Notes: a model not told the origin generated them from the letters alone. A stretch of 7,801 nt of DNA from Paracoccaceae bacterium (GCA_019090405.1 JAHRVZ010000058.1:1-7801); one strand, 5' to 3'; shown: positions 1 to 6,385, counted from the first letter of the stretch. Numbers and translations: made by a program.

Positions 1-775
1 CAGCCAGAACCGGCGACAAAAAGCTGAATGAGGCCACGGTATTTGCGCGATACACTTTCATCAGCCAGAACCATCCGAGATAGCCAAAGCCGACGACGCA
101 AATCACCTGAAATAACATCCCTGACACGTGAATTGGGCGTACGTCGCGCAGCAATTCTCCGAAAAGCGGAGCTATGGGAAGCAACACAACCGCTGACACC
201 GCGATTTGCAAAAACAGCTGCATTTCTGCGCGCACCTTTTGCAGGGGCGAAATCCGCATCAGCAAAATGATTGCCGCCCAGCCAAATGCTGCAATTAGCG
301 CCAATAAGTCTCCGGTCAGGTTTGGGTTGCCGTCTGATCGGTCAAATATCGCAACCGCGACTCCTGCCAATGCCAGAACAAGCCCCACAAATTTCTGGGG
401 GCTAAGCTGTTCGCCGGGTAGAACATAATGACTGACAAGAGCAAGCCAGACCGGCATTGAATAGAATATGATCGAGGCCCGCGCAATTGTAGTTAGATCA
501 AGAGCGAAGTATAAGCACACGAATTCAAACGCAAAAACCAGCCCGGTGATGACTCCCCAAATCAGCGTTCCTTTGGGCAAAGACATCGGGACCGACCGAA
601 TACGAAACCAGATCAACAGGAAAATCACCGCACCAGCCGAACGCAATGCGACCTGAAATACCGGGCTGAACCCGCCTCCGGTGACTTTGACAACAACTTG
701 ATTAAAGGCCAGCAGGGCGGCAAACCCGATCATGCCAGCGGCCCCAAACCCATCTAATGCGCGTTTTTCATTCAT
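1..775 (-). CDS. EamA/DMT-family membrane transporter (C-terminus cut by window edge)
   Basis: This is an integral inner-membrane permease of the drug/metabolite transporter superfamily; the substrate cannot be told from sequence. Translating the minus strand from the ATG at 775-773 gives 258 open codons running off the left edge, so the last membrane helix or helices are missing. The protein is a succession of hydrophobic segments (about residues 10-30, 40-57, 70-92, 98-118, 128-145, 153-173, 187-205, 218-238, 245-258). The first EamA repeat ends with the typical GEQLSPQKFVGLVLALAG segment (121-138). The second repeat shows FGWAAIILLMRIS (164-176) and ends in ASFSFLSPVLA (248-258), the usual SFLxPV signature. 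No good Shine-Dalgarno precedes the ATG; a GTG two codons upstream (781-779) is an alternative start. It is transcribed divergently from the EEP hydrolase across a 95-bp gap. Family assignment is confident, function is not. Confidence 0.88.
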   Translation of the reverse strand, partial: MNEKRALDGFGAAGMIGFAALLAFNQVVVKVTGGGFSPVFQVALRSAGAVIFLLIWFRIRSVPMSLPKGTLIWGVITGLVFAFEFVCLYFALDLTTIARASIIFYSMPVWLALVSHYVLPGEQLSPQKFVGLVLALAGVAVAIFDRSDGNPNLTGDLLALIAAFGWAAIILLMRISPLQKVRAEMQLFLQIAVSAVVLLPIAPLFGELLRDVRPIHVSGMLFQVICVVGFGYLGWFWLMKVYRANTVASFSFLSPVLA

Positions 776-840
776 CTGCACAACGGATGGGCAAGTCCCG
801 GAAGTGTCAAGAGCACAAACACACGAAATGGTTGCAGCCA

Positions 841-852
841 CCGACATGTCGG
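841..852. promoter_or_regulatory. Perfect 12-bp palindrome in a divergent promoter gap
   Basis: CCGACATGTCGG is a perfect dyad without spacer. It lies in the 95-bp gap between the divergent EamA and EEP genes, about 20 bases before the EEP start. The position would suit an operator acting on one or both genes. No sigma-70-like promoter stands out beside it, and a 12-bp palindrome can arise by chance, so this is only a candidate. Confidence 0.2.
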
Positions 853-870
853 CACACAAAGGGGCAAAGG

Positions 871-1599
871 ATGTTTGACGCGATGAGCACAGCACAGAAA
901 GACCCGGCGCATTTGCGTGTCGCCAGCTATAATATCCAGAAATGCATCGGCATGGATATGCGTCGACGGCCTGACCGGATCATGCGGGTGCTTGAGGGAA
1001 TGAAAGCGTCGATTGTGGTGCTGCAAGAGGCCGATAAACGGCTGGCACCACGCCCGGCAGCGCTGCCGCATTTTACCTTGCTGGAATCGGACTGGCAGAT
1101 TGCTGACCTTGGCGGGGCCGGATCATTGGGTTGGCATGGAAATGCGATTGTCTGGAGTGATCCGAACATCAAATTGCGCGCAAAAGGGCATATCAAGCTG
1201 CCGGGGCTTGAGCCGCGTGGCGCTGTCTGGGTGGAATTTGACACGCAGTTAGGCCCGTTGCGGGTGTTTGGAATGCATCTGGGGCTGATCGCCCATTATC
1301 GCCGTCAACAGGTGCTGCAACTTGCAATGGAAGCTGGCGAGATGACAGATATGGCGTCGATCTGGGCCGGGGATTTCAACGAATGGTCAAACCTTCCGGT
1401 GTTGGATCAATGCGCACCAGACATGTCGTTTTTACCGCCAAAGCCCAGTTTTCCGGCACTGCGTCCGATGGGCGCTTTGGATCGCTTTGCGCTGAGCAAA
1501 GAGTTGTCGGCTGTTGAGCATGGGGTTTTTACGCAATCGCCGGCGCAAATGGCATCAGATCATCTGCCGATTTGGGTAGATCTGGTCAGAGCAGGCTGA
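871..1599 (+). CDS. Endonuclease/exonuclease/phosphatase (EEP) family hydrolase
   Basis: A metal-dependent phosphoesterase of the EEP (DNase I/ExoIII-like) superfamily, 242 aa. Members cleave phosphodiester or phosphomonoester bonds in DNA, RNA or lipids; this one's substrate is not evident. The superfamily motifs appear in order: SYNIQKC with Asn21, the metal-binding Glu53 in VVLQEADKR, HGNAIVW (89-95), GMHLGL with His136, GDFNEW with Asp168 and Asn170, and the C-terminal catalytic SDHLPIW with Asp230 and His231. No signal peptide or membrane segment is visible, so it is probably cytoplasmic. The frame is open back to an ATG at 757, but that lies inside the divergent EamA gene. The ATG at 871 follows GGGGCAAAGG (861-870) and places the family's conserved start about 15 residues in; the ATG at 883 is also possible. 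Followed by a probable terminator at 1692-1725. Confidence 0.9.
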   Translation: MFDAMSTAQKDPAHLRVASYNIQKCIGMDMRRRPDRIMRVLEGMKASIVVLQEADKRLAPRPAALPHFTLLESDWQIADLGGAGSLGWHGNAIVWSDPNIKLRAKGHIKLPGLEPRGAVWVEFDTQLGPLRVFGMHLGLIAHYRRQQVLQLAMEAGEMTDMASIWAGDFNEWSNLPVLDQCAPDMSFLPPKPSFPALRPMGALDRFALSKELSAVEHGVFTQSPAQMASDHLPIWVDLVRAG

Positions 1600-1659
1600 A
1601 GTCTTTGGGCGTGTTGCCGCGCCAACATGATTTTCCGTCAAATAGCTGAGTCAAAAAAT

Positions 1660-1684
1660 ACTGGGGTCAGAACTGGGGTCAGAA
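1660..1684. repeat. Tandem duplication of a 12-bp unit
   Basis: The 12-mer ACTGGGGTCAGA occurs twice in perfect tandem (1660-1671 and 1672-1683), with one more base of the period at 1684. It lies between the stop of the EEP gene and the convergent terminator hairpin, outside any gene. I see no further copy in this window. It may be a slippage duplication or part of a dispersed short repeat. Confidence 0.75.
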
Positions 1685-1691
1685 ACGTCAA

Positions 1692-1725
1692 CCGGCGACC
1701 GATATGGCCGCCGGATTATTGTTTT
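1692..1725. terminator. Probable bidirectional intrinsic terminator between convergent genes
   Basis: Arms CCGGCGACC (1692-1700) and GGCCGCCGG (1706-1714) flank a 5-base loop GATAT. On the plus strand there is one A-C mismatch and the stem is followed by ATTATTGTTTT, a reasonable U-tract, so it can end the EEP transcript. On the minus strand the same position becomes a G-U wobble, giving an uninterrupted 9-bp stem, but the following bases (TTGACGTTTC) are a weaker U-tract for the helicase transcript. Confidence 0.6.
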
Positions 1726-1742
1726 GTGACTGGTCAAGATGG

Positions 1743-3047
1743 CTAGGCCGCTTTGCGACCGCCTCCACCACCCTGCTTGGGTCCGCGGCGGCGTCTGCGC
1801 GGTCCTCCGGACGGTGCTCCACCGCCGGAATTGCCACCACCAGGGCGACCTCCACCCGGGCGACCACCACGGCGTGAGCCGCCTCGGCCCTTGGGCTTTT
1901 CAGAGGCTTCTGAAGGTTCCCACGGACGTCCGGACGCAACCGGAATAGTCAGTTTCATGGTCTTCTGGATGGCCTTCAATTCACCCATTTCATCAGGCGA
2001 GCAGAACGCGACCGCCGCACCATCTTCGCCCGCACGTGCGGTTCGACCGATACGGTGAACATAGTTTTCTGGCACATTGGGCAGGTCATAGTTATAGACG
2101 TGTTTCACGTCTTTGATGTCCAGCCCACGCGCCGCCACATCCGTTGCCACCAACACCATGATCTCACCCGATTTGAACGCCGCAATGGCGCGGTCGCGCT
2201 GGCCCTGACTTTTGTTGCCATGAATGGACCCGGCCTTAAAGCCACGTTTCACCAGCGTTTTCATCAGCTTTTCCGACCCATGTTTGGTACGACCAAACAC
2301 CAATGCACGATCGTCGCGGTGTTTTTCCATCAACTCAACCAACAGACTGGTTTTCTCGGCTTTGGCGATGAAATGCACCTCTTGGGTGACTTTGTCCGCA
2401 ACTTTGCCCGGAGGCGAAACCTCGACCCGGATCGGGCTGGTCAGATAGCTTTGCGCCAGTTCGTTCATCTGCTTGGGCATGGTGGCTGAAAACAGCATGG
2501 TCTGGCGTTGCTCGGGCAACATCGCTGCAATTTTGCGCAAGGCGTGGATGAATCCAAGGTCCAGCATCTGGTCAGCTTCGTCCAGCACCAGAAAGGCACA
2601 GGCCTCAAGTGTCAGGGCGCGCCGGTCCATCAGGTCAATCAGCCGGCCGGGTGTGGCAACAAGAAGATCAGTGCCACGCGACAGGCGGGAAATCTGGGCG
2701 TTGATGGACTGACCACCCACAACCATGCCGACCTTAAGCGGCGTGTTTTCGCAATAGGCGCGCAGGTTCACGGCAATTTGCCCGGCCAGTTCACGTGTCG
2801 GTGCAAGAACCAGTCCACGCACGGTTTTTGGTTCCGGTTTTTTGCCGAATTCCAGCATTTGTGACACCAAGGGCAGGCCAAAGGCCGCCGTTTTGCCGGT
2901 GCCGGTCTGGGCCAGACCCATTACATCGCGACCATTCATGGCATGCGGAATTGCATGGCTTTGGATCGGAGTAGGTTCAGTGATGCCCATATTTGCAAGG
3001 CGTGCCACCAGTTTGGCGGGCAGGCCCATCATTTCAAAGTCGTTCAA
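1743..3047 (-). CDS. rhlE: DEAD-box ATP-dependent RNA helicase, RhlE type
   Basis: An ATP-dependent RNA helicase that unwinds short RNA duplexes and remodels RNA-protein complexes, in the family linked to ribosome assembly, RNA decay and cold adaptation; cytoplasmic, 434 aa. All core motifs are present: upstream Phe4 and Q motif TPIQ (26-29), motif I AQTGTGKT (46-53), Ia PTREL (83-87), TPGR (132-135), DEAD (156-159), SAT (187-189), ATDVAARGLD (301-310) and HRIGRTAR (331-338). The two RecA-like domains end near residue 370. They are followed by a disordered Gly/Arg-rich tail (386-434) with GG and RRRRR runs, a typical nonspecific RNA-binding extension. The start is TTG (3047-3045), with AAAGGA at 3059-3054 six bases upstream; it keeps Phe4 at the usual distance before the Q motif. 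The first in-frame ATG is codon 6. Probably a single-gene transcript with a structured leader. The exact subfamily name is an inference. Confidence 0.95.
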   Translation of the reverse strand: MNDFEMMGLPAKLVARLANMGITEPTPIQSHAIPHAMNGRDVMGLAQTGTGKTAAFGLPLVSQMLEFGKKPEPKTVRGLVLAPTRELAGQIAVNLRAYCENTPLKVGMVVGGQSINAQISRLSRGTDLLVATPGRLIDLMDRRALTLEACAFLVLDEADQMLDLGFIHALRKIAAMLPEQRQTMLFSATMPKQMNELAQSYLTSPIRVEVSPPGKVADKVTQEVHFIAKAEKTSLLVELMEKHRDDRALVFGRTKHGSEKLMKTLVKRGFKAGSIHGNKSQGQRDRAIAAFKSGEIMVLVATDVAARGLDIKDVKHVYNYDLPNVPENYVHRIGRTARAGEDGAAVAFCSPDEMGELKAIQKTMKLTIPVASGRPWEPSEASEKPKGRGGSRRGGRPGGGRPGGGNSGGGAPSGGPRRRRRGPKQGGGGGRKAA

Positions 3048-3060
3048 TACATATCCTTTC

Positions 3061-3085
3061 GAGCCTTCACATGCTGTGAAAGCTC
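3061..3085 (-). promoter_or_regulatory. mRNA stem-loop abutting the helicase ribosome binding site
   Basis: Read as minus-strand RNA, GAGCUUUCACA, loop GCA, UGUGAAGGCUC forms a continuous 11-bp stem with one G-U pair. The plus-strand copy has a C-A mismatch at the same position (3065/3081), so the structure suits RNA made in the helicase direction. The stem ends directly before GAAAGGA (3060-3054), the helicase Shine-Dalgarno. It could insulate or control translation; no U-tract follows, so it is not a terminator. Confidence 0.5.
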
Positions 3086-3094
3086 AACATTTCT

Positions 3095-3111
3095 GCCGCA
3101 TGATTTGCGGC
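3095..3111 (-). promoter_or_regulatory. Second stem-loop in the helicase leader
   Basis: GCCGCA (3095-3100) and TGCGGC (3106-3111) form a perfect 6-bp stem with a 5-base loop. It lies nine bases upstream (in the helicase direction) of the stem-loop next to the ribosome binding site. It may be part of the same structured leader. Six base pairs alone are weak evidence. Confidence 0.35.
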
Positions 3112-3311
3112 CTTTGGGGTACGCCAAGTCCTCAGACCCGGTGGCCATATGCCAACGCGGATCGGTCCGGCGCTTTGGCCCCACGCGTGATTTTGGGAAC
3201 ACGGTTAACGTCGTCTTGCTGGCGGGCCTTTGTCAGGCCAGCGGAGTATCACCGCCAAAATCGCCTCTGCTCACGCGGCAGATGACAACGTCTGAGAGCC
3301 ACATGGGGCTT

Positions 3312-3328
3312 TTGACGCGCGATGTCAA
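3312..3328. promoter_or_regulatory. TTGAC-N7-GTCAA dyad, possible -35 box for the helicase
   Basis: TTGAC (3312-3316) and GTCAA (3324-3328) form an inverted repeat with a 7-base spacer. On the minus strand it contains a consensus -35 hexamer TTGACA (3328-3323), but the hexamer 17 bases further, CATGTG, is a poor -10. If used, the helicase leader would be roughly 240-250 bases long and include all the stem-loops. It could equally be an operator or chance. Confidence 0.22.
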
Positions 3329-3449
3329 CCGGCAGTGGCAGATTGATAAAACGTCTGACGCTGCGAAGGTCTTGGCGGTTGGCAGAACGTAATCTGCTTT
3401 TCCTGCCCGAATAATTCCTCTAAACCGATTTGCAACATAAAGGGCGGCT

Positions 3450-3866
3450 ATGGCAGAAACTATTATTTCCCGATGCGAGGCCAAAGGTCTGCGTATGACC
3501 GGCCAGCGGCGTATCATCGGGCAGGTGCTGCAAGACAGCGTTGACCACCCGGATGTAGAAGAACTGTATGCCCGTGCCAGCGCGTTGGATGCAGGGATTT
3601 CGATTGCCACGGTGTACCGGACGGTCAAATTGTTTGAAGAGGCCGGTATTCTTGAACGGCTTGAATTTGGCGACGGGCGCGCGCGCTATGAAGACGCCGA
3701 GCGTGACCACCACGATCATCTGATCGACATGAATTCGGGTGAAGTGATCGAATTTGTTGACCCTGAAATCGAAGCTCTGCAAGAAAAAATCGCGGCCAAG
3801 TTGGGCTATACGTTGCGCGGTCATCGGCTGGAACTATATGGCGTCCCTGTGAAAAAACCCAATTAG
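3450..3866 (+). CDS. fur: Fur-family metalloregulator, Mur-like
   Basis: A cytoplasmic, DNA-binding, metal-sensing dimeric repressor of the Fur family, 138 aa, the usual length. Residues 1-80 form the winged-helix domain, with GLRMTGQRR (13-21), DHPDVEELY (32-40) and the recognition helix region SIATVYRTVKLFEEAGI (51-67). The dimerisation and metal domain carries HHDHLID (87-93, candidate ligands His87, His88, His90), Glu81, Glu101, and His125 in GHRLELYGVP. Only one cysteine (Cys9) is present, so the CxxC structural zinc site of many Fur proteins is absent. From family memory, the closest match is the alphaproteobacterial Mur branch, where the protein often represses manganese uptake genes rather than acting as a global iron regulator; that role is inferred. 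The His-rich segment differs from the HHH haem motif of Irr. Start ATG 3450 follows AAAGGG (3439-3444). It is transcribed alone; no metal-transport gene adjoins it in this window. Confidence 0.93.
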   Translation: MAETIISRCEAKGLRMTGQRRIIGQVLQDSVDHPDVEELYARASALDAGISIATVYRTVKLFEEAGILERLEFGDGRARYEDAERDHHDHLIDMNSGEVIEFVDPEIEALQEKIAAKLGYTLRGHRLELYGVPVKKPN

Positions 3867-3878
3867 GCGTTTGGGTTT
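3852..3878 (-). terminator. Intrinsic terminator of the AbrB-family gene, overlapping the end of fur
   Basis: On the minus strand AAACCCAA, an 8-base loop and TTGGGTTT form a perfect 8-bp stem, continuing directly into three more T residues (six T in a row at 3857-3852). It lies 9 bases after the AbrB-family stop codon. The left arm is inside the last codons of fur. In the fur direction the U-run is shorter (TTT within the stem, then ACG), so termination that way is less sure. Confidence 0.65.
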
Positions 3879-3887
3879 ACGCCCATG

Positions 3888-4937
3888 CTAGGCCTGATAT
3901 TGACGTTGCCGCCCTAAACTTATCGGGATCAGCACGGTCAGGATCAGCAAGCGGATCACATGACAGGCGGCGACAAATCCGGGACTGGCGCCCATTGTGG
4001 CCGACATTGCAACCATCGTTTCCAAACCACCGGGTGAAAATGCGGCCAAAACATGTGGTACCGGCATCCCCAAAGCCCATGCCACAGGCACCGCGGCAAG
4101 ACCGGCCAGCGCAACAGCGACGACCGTAGTCGTCAGCCCTGCCATCAAAGAGGCGCGGAAACTTGCCAGCGACATGCCGGAAAACCGGGTGCCGATCAGG
4201 GTGCCCAATACCAGAAAGGCAGGCGTCATTAACCAGATTGGCATGCCCCCCGGTGTCAATTCGGTGGCATGGCTAAGAGATGAGGCCGCCATTGCCCCCA
4301 ATAGCAAAGGCGCCGGCATGTTCAGCCGCTTTAGCACCGCGCCCAATACAATCGCTGCCAAGACCAGCACCAGAATGTGCCACAATGACATCGGTGTCCC
4401 TCCGGCCATGGCGACGGGGCTCATTTCATAGCCCATTGCCAGCGCCACAAATGGCACGCTGACCGAAAGCGCCAATAACCTTATGGTTTGCACAACCGCA
4501 ACGCGTCCGACATCGCCCTTTAGATCGCTTGCAAGTCCCAGAACATAGCTCAGATGCCCGGGGGCTGCAGATAAAATGGCGCTGCGACGTTCAAAACCAA
4601 AGAACCTGATCAATATGACGCTACAAATCTGAATGATCGCCACCAGCATGATCGCCATTATCAGAAACGCCAAAGGCCAGCGCAAAATTGCAGCCGTGGC
4701 CTGCGCATCAAACCCGGCGCCAATACCAAGACCCAACAACACAAAACAAGCGTCACGCGCCAGCGTTGAAATTTCCATGCGCAGACCGACAAGGCTGGTC
4801 AGGCTGACCGCAATTGCCGGACCAATCAGGACCGATGCGGGCAGTGAAAGCGCATAAGCCAGGGCTGCGCCAATTGCACCTATTGCGAGAGTGGTTATCG
4901 TTAAAATCGGCTGACTGGTCGGAATCTGAAAACTCAT
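3888..4937 (-). CDS. AbrB-family integral membrane protein (putative transporter)
   Basis: A polytopic inner-membrane protein of the AbrB family (often annotated ammonia monooxygenase or AidB regulator, names that do not describe a proven role), 349 aa. It is not related to the Bacillus DNA-binding AbrB. Hydrophobic helices fill almost the whole length. The family's internal duplication is visible: LPASVLIGPAIA (32-43) matches MPAPLLLGAMAA (207-218), FVLLGLGIGAGF (65-76) matches FLVLGTLIGTRF (241-252), and AAPGHLSYVLGLA (124-136) matches FSPGGLETMVAMS (300-312), each of the last pair leading to IRLL. The frame is open up to a GTG at 5009, but the extra 24 residues are not family-like. The ATG at 4937 gives the expected short N-terminus, although its ribosome binding site is weak. 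Divergent from eno across 165 bp and ended by its own terminator. The transported substrate is unknown. Confidence 0.88.
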   Translation of the reverse strand: MSFQIPTSQPILTITTLAIGAIGAALAYALSLPASVLIGPAIAVSLTSLVGLRMEISTLARDACFVLLGLGIGAGFDAQATAAILRWPLAFLIMAIMLVAIIQICSVILIRFFGFERRSAILSAAPGHLSYVLGLASDLKGDVGRVAVVQTIRLLALSVSVPFVALAMGYEMSPVAMAGGTPMSLWHILVLVLAAIVLGAVLKRLNMPAPLLLGAMAASSLSHATELTPGGMPIWLMTPAFLVLGTLIGTRFSGMSLASFRASLMAGLTTTVVAVALAGLAAVPVAWALGMPVPHVLAAFSPGGLETMVAMSATMGASPGFVAACHVIRLLILTVLIPISLGRQRQYQA

Positions 4938-4952
4938 GTTTGTTTGCTTAGC

Positions 4953-4974
4953 ATTGCAAATCCGGACCTGCAAT
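4953..4974. promoter_or_regulatory. ATTGCA-N10-TGCAAT dyad upstream of the AbrB-family gene
   Basis: Perfect 6-base arms at 4953-4958 and 4969-4974 are separated by 10 bases, so the arms are about two helical turns in total extent. The dyad lies 15 bases before the chosen ATG of the AbrB-family gene, in the 165-bp gap it shares with eno. It is a plausible operator. If the upstream GTG at 5009 were the real start, it would be coding sequence instead. No clear sigma-70 promoter is visible in the rest of this gap (5010-5090). Confidence 0.3.
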
Positions 4975-5102
4975 CTGGCGGCGCAAAGTGTCACCAACAC
5001 AAAAGGCACTGGCGATTGAAGCCGATTACAAGGTCAAATGGTCTTTTGTTTGTTCAAAACTCTGGTTATGAGACAGGCGAACCCTAACCACAGGATATTG
5101 AC

Positions 5103-6377
5103 ATGAGCACCATTATCGACATTCACGCCCGCGAAATTCTTGACAGCCGCGGCAATCCGACGGTCGAAGTGGATGTCATTCTGGAAGACGGCACCATGGG
5201 GCGCGCTGCTGTGCCATCCGGGGCGTCAACTGGTGCCTATGAAGCGGTGGAAAAACGCGACGGTGACAAATCACGCTATAACGGCAAAGGCGTGCTTGAG
5301 GCCGCTGCCGCCGTGAACGGCGAGATTGCCGAGGAACTGGTTGGTCTGGATGCAACCGAACAGGTGTCGATCGACAGCACAATGATCGAACTGGACGGGA
5401 CTGAAAACAAAGGCCGTTTGGGGGCAAACGCCATTCTGGGCGTGTCTTTGGCGGTGGCCAAGGCGGCTGCGGATTTCACCACTCAGCCGCTGTTTCGCTA
5501 TGTCGGGGGCACCTCGGCGCGGGTGTTGCCGGTGCCGATGATGAACATCATCAACGGTGGGGAACACGCCGACAATCCAATAGATATTCAGGAATTCATG
5601 ATTGCTCCGGTGGCGGCGACCAACATTCGCGATGCCGTTCGCATGGGGGCCGAAGTGTTTCATACGCTGAAATCCGAACTGTCTGCCGCTGGTCTGAGCA
5701 CTGGCATTGGTGACGAAGGCGGGTTTGCGCCTGACATCGCATCAACCCGCCAAGCGTTGGATTTCGTGCTGAAATCCATCGAAAAGGCTGGCTATGAACC
5801 GGGTAAAGACATCTATCTGGCGCTGGATTGTGCGGCGACTGAATACTACAAAGACGGATCATATGTTCTGTCCGGCGAGGGCAAGACCCTAAGCTCGGAA
5901 GAAAATGTCGCCTACCTTGAAGCCTTGGTCCGGGATTATCCGATCTTTTCAATCGAGGACGGCATGTCAGAAGATGACTGGGATGGCTGGGCCGCCTTGA
6001 CCGAAGCGATGGGCGACAAGGTTCAACTGGTTGGTGATGATCTGTTTGTGACCAATCCCAGCCGTTTGGCCAAAGGAATTGAACGTAAAAGCGCCAATTC
6101 AATGTTGGTAAAAGTCAATCAAATCGGCACGTTGACCGAGACTCTTAAAGCGGTGGACATGGCGCATAGGGCAGGGTTTACCAATGTGATGTCACACCGG
6201 TCCGGCGAAACCGAAGATGCCACGATTGCCGATCTGGCCGTGGCGACCAATTGCGGGCAGATCAAAACCGGGTCGTTGTCGCGATCAGACCGCTTGGCAA
6301 AATACAACCAGCTGATCCGCATCGAAGAAGCATTGGGCGAAGTGGCCGAATACGCAGGCCGTTCGATCCTGCGTTAA
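5103..6377 (+). CDS. eno: Enolase (phosphopyruvate hydratase)
   Basis: Catalyses the reversible dehydration of 2-phosphoglycerate to phosphoenolpyruvate in glycolysis and gluconeogenesis; a cytoplasmic Mg-dependent enzyme. In many bacteria it also joins the RNA degradosome, which is not shown here. The length of 424 aa is normal. Landmarks: ILDSRGNPTVE (12-22), the mobile loop SGASTGAYEA (39-48), GGEHADN with His155, IQEFM with Glu164, GDEGG with catalytic acid/base partner Glu205, Mg ligands Asp242 (ALDCAATE), Glu285 (SIEDG) and Asp312 (GDDLF), the catalytic Lys337 in LVKVNQ, and SHRSGETED (364-372). All catalytic positions are intact. The ATG is preceded by AGGA (5092-5095) seven bases upstream, and the protein begins with the family's usual short IxxIHAREILDSRG stretch. 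Single-gene unit; its stop lies 8 bases from the stop of the convergent GNAT gene. Confidence 0.99.
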   Translation: MSTIIDIHAREILDSRGNPTVEVDVILEDGTMGRAAVPSGASTGAYEAVEKRDGDKSRYNGKGVLEAAAAVNGEIAEELVGLDATEQVSIDSTMIELDGTENKGRLGANAILGVSLAVAKAAADFTTQPLFRYVGGTSARVLPVPMMNIINGGEHADNPIDIQEFMIAPVAATNIRDAVRMGAEVFHTLKSELSAAGLSTGIGDEGGFAPDIASTRQALDFVLKSIEKAGYEPGKDIYLALDCAATEYYKDGSYVLSGEGKTLSSEENVAYLEALVRDYPIFSIEDGMSEDDWDGWAALTEAMGDKVQLVGDDLFVTNPSRLAKGIERKSANSMLVKVNQIGTLTETLKAVDMAHRAGFTNVMSHRSGETEDATIADLAVATNCGQIKTGSLSRSDRLAKYNQLIRIEEALGEVAEYAGRSILR

Positions 6378-6385
6378 GCAGACAG

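Larger units (their letters stand above)
3048..3449. other. 402-bp divergent intergenic region, helicase leader and fur promoter
   Basis: No convincing gene lies here. Long plus-strand frames run through from the helicase antisense side, but none has a ribosome binding site or recognisable product. The helicase-proximal half holds stem-loops (3061-3085, 3095-3111, and a weaker GCTGGC/GCCAGC pair at 3218-3223 and 3237-3242). The middle holds a TTGAC dyad (3312-3328). Towards fur, AATAAT at 3410-3415 is a possible -10 without a good -35. The fur ribosome binding site AAAGGG is at 3439-3444. Confidence 0.5.

Noticed and set aside
757..870. Upstream extension of the EEP gene to the ATG at 757
   Set aside because: It would overlap the start of the divergent EamA gene, has no ribosome binding site, and adds 38 residues of low-complexity, non-family sequence.
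1753..2864. Several open plus-strand frames of 74-144 codons opposite the helicase
   Set aside because: They are antisense shadows of a well-supported DEAD-box gene with every motif intact; none has a recognisable domain.
3282..3392. Possible 36-residue protein starting MTTSESHMGLL upstream of fur
   Set aside because: No Shine-Dalgarno precedes the ATG, the frame is only the tail of a chance frame from the helicase antisense side, and no family is recognisable.
4938..5009. GTG at 5009 as start of the AbrB-family gene
   Set aside because: The added 24 residues do not resemble the family N-terminus, and they would turn most of the intergenic region, including the dyad, into coding sequence.
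5271..6102. Long minus-strand frames opposite enolase
   Set aside because: They are shadows of the eno codon pattern, without family motifs or ribosome binding sites.
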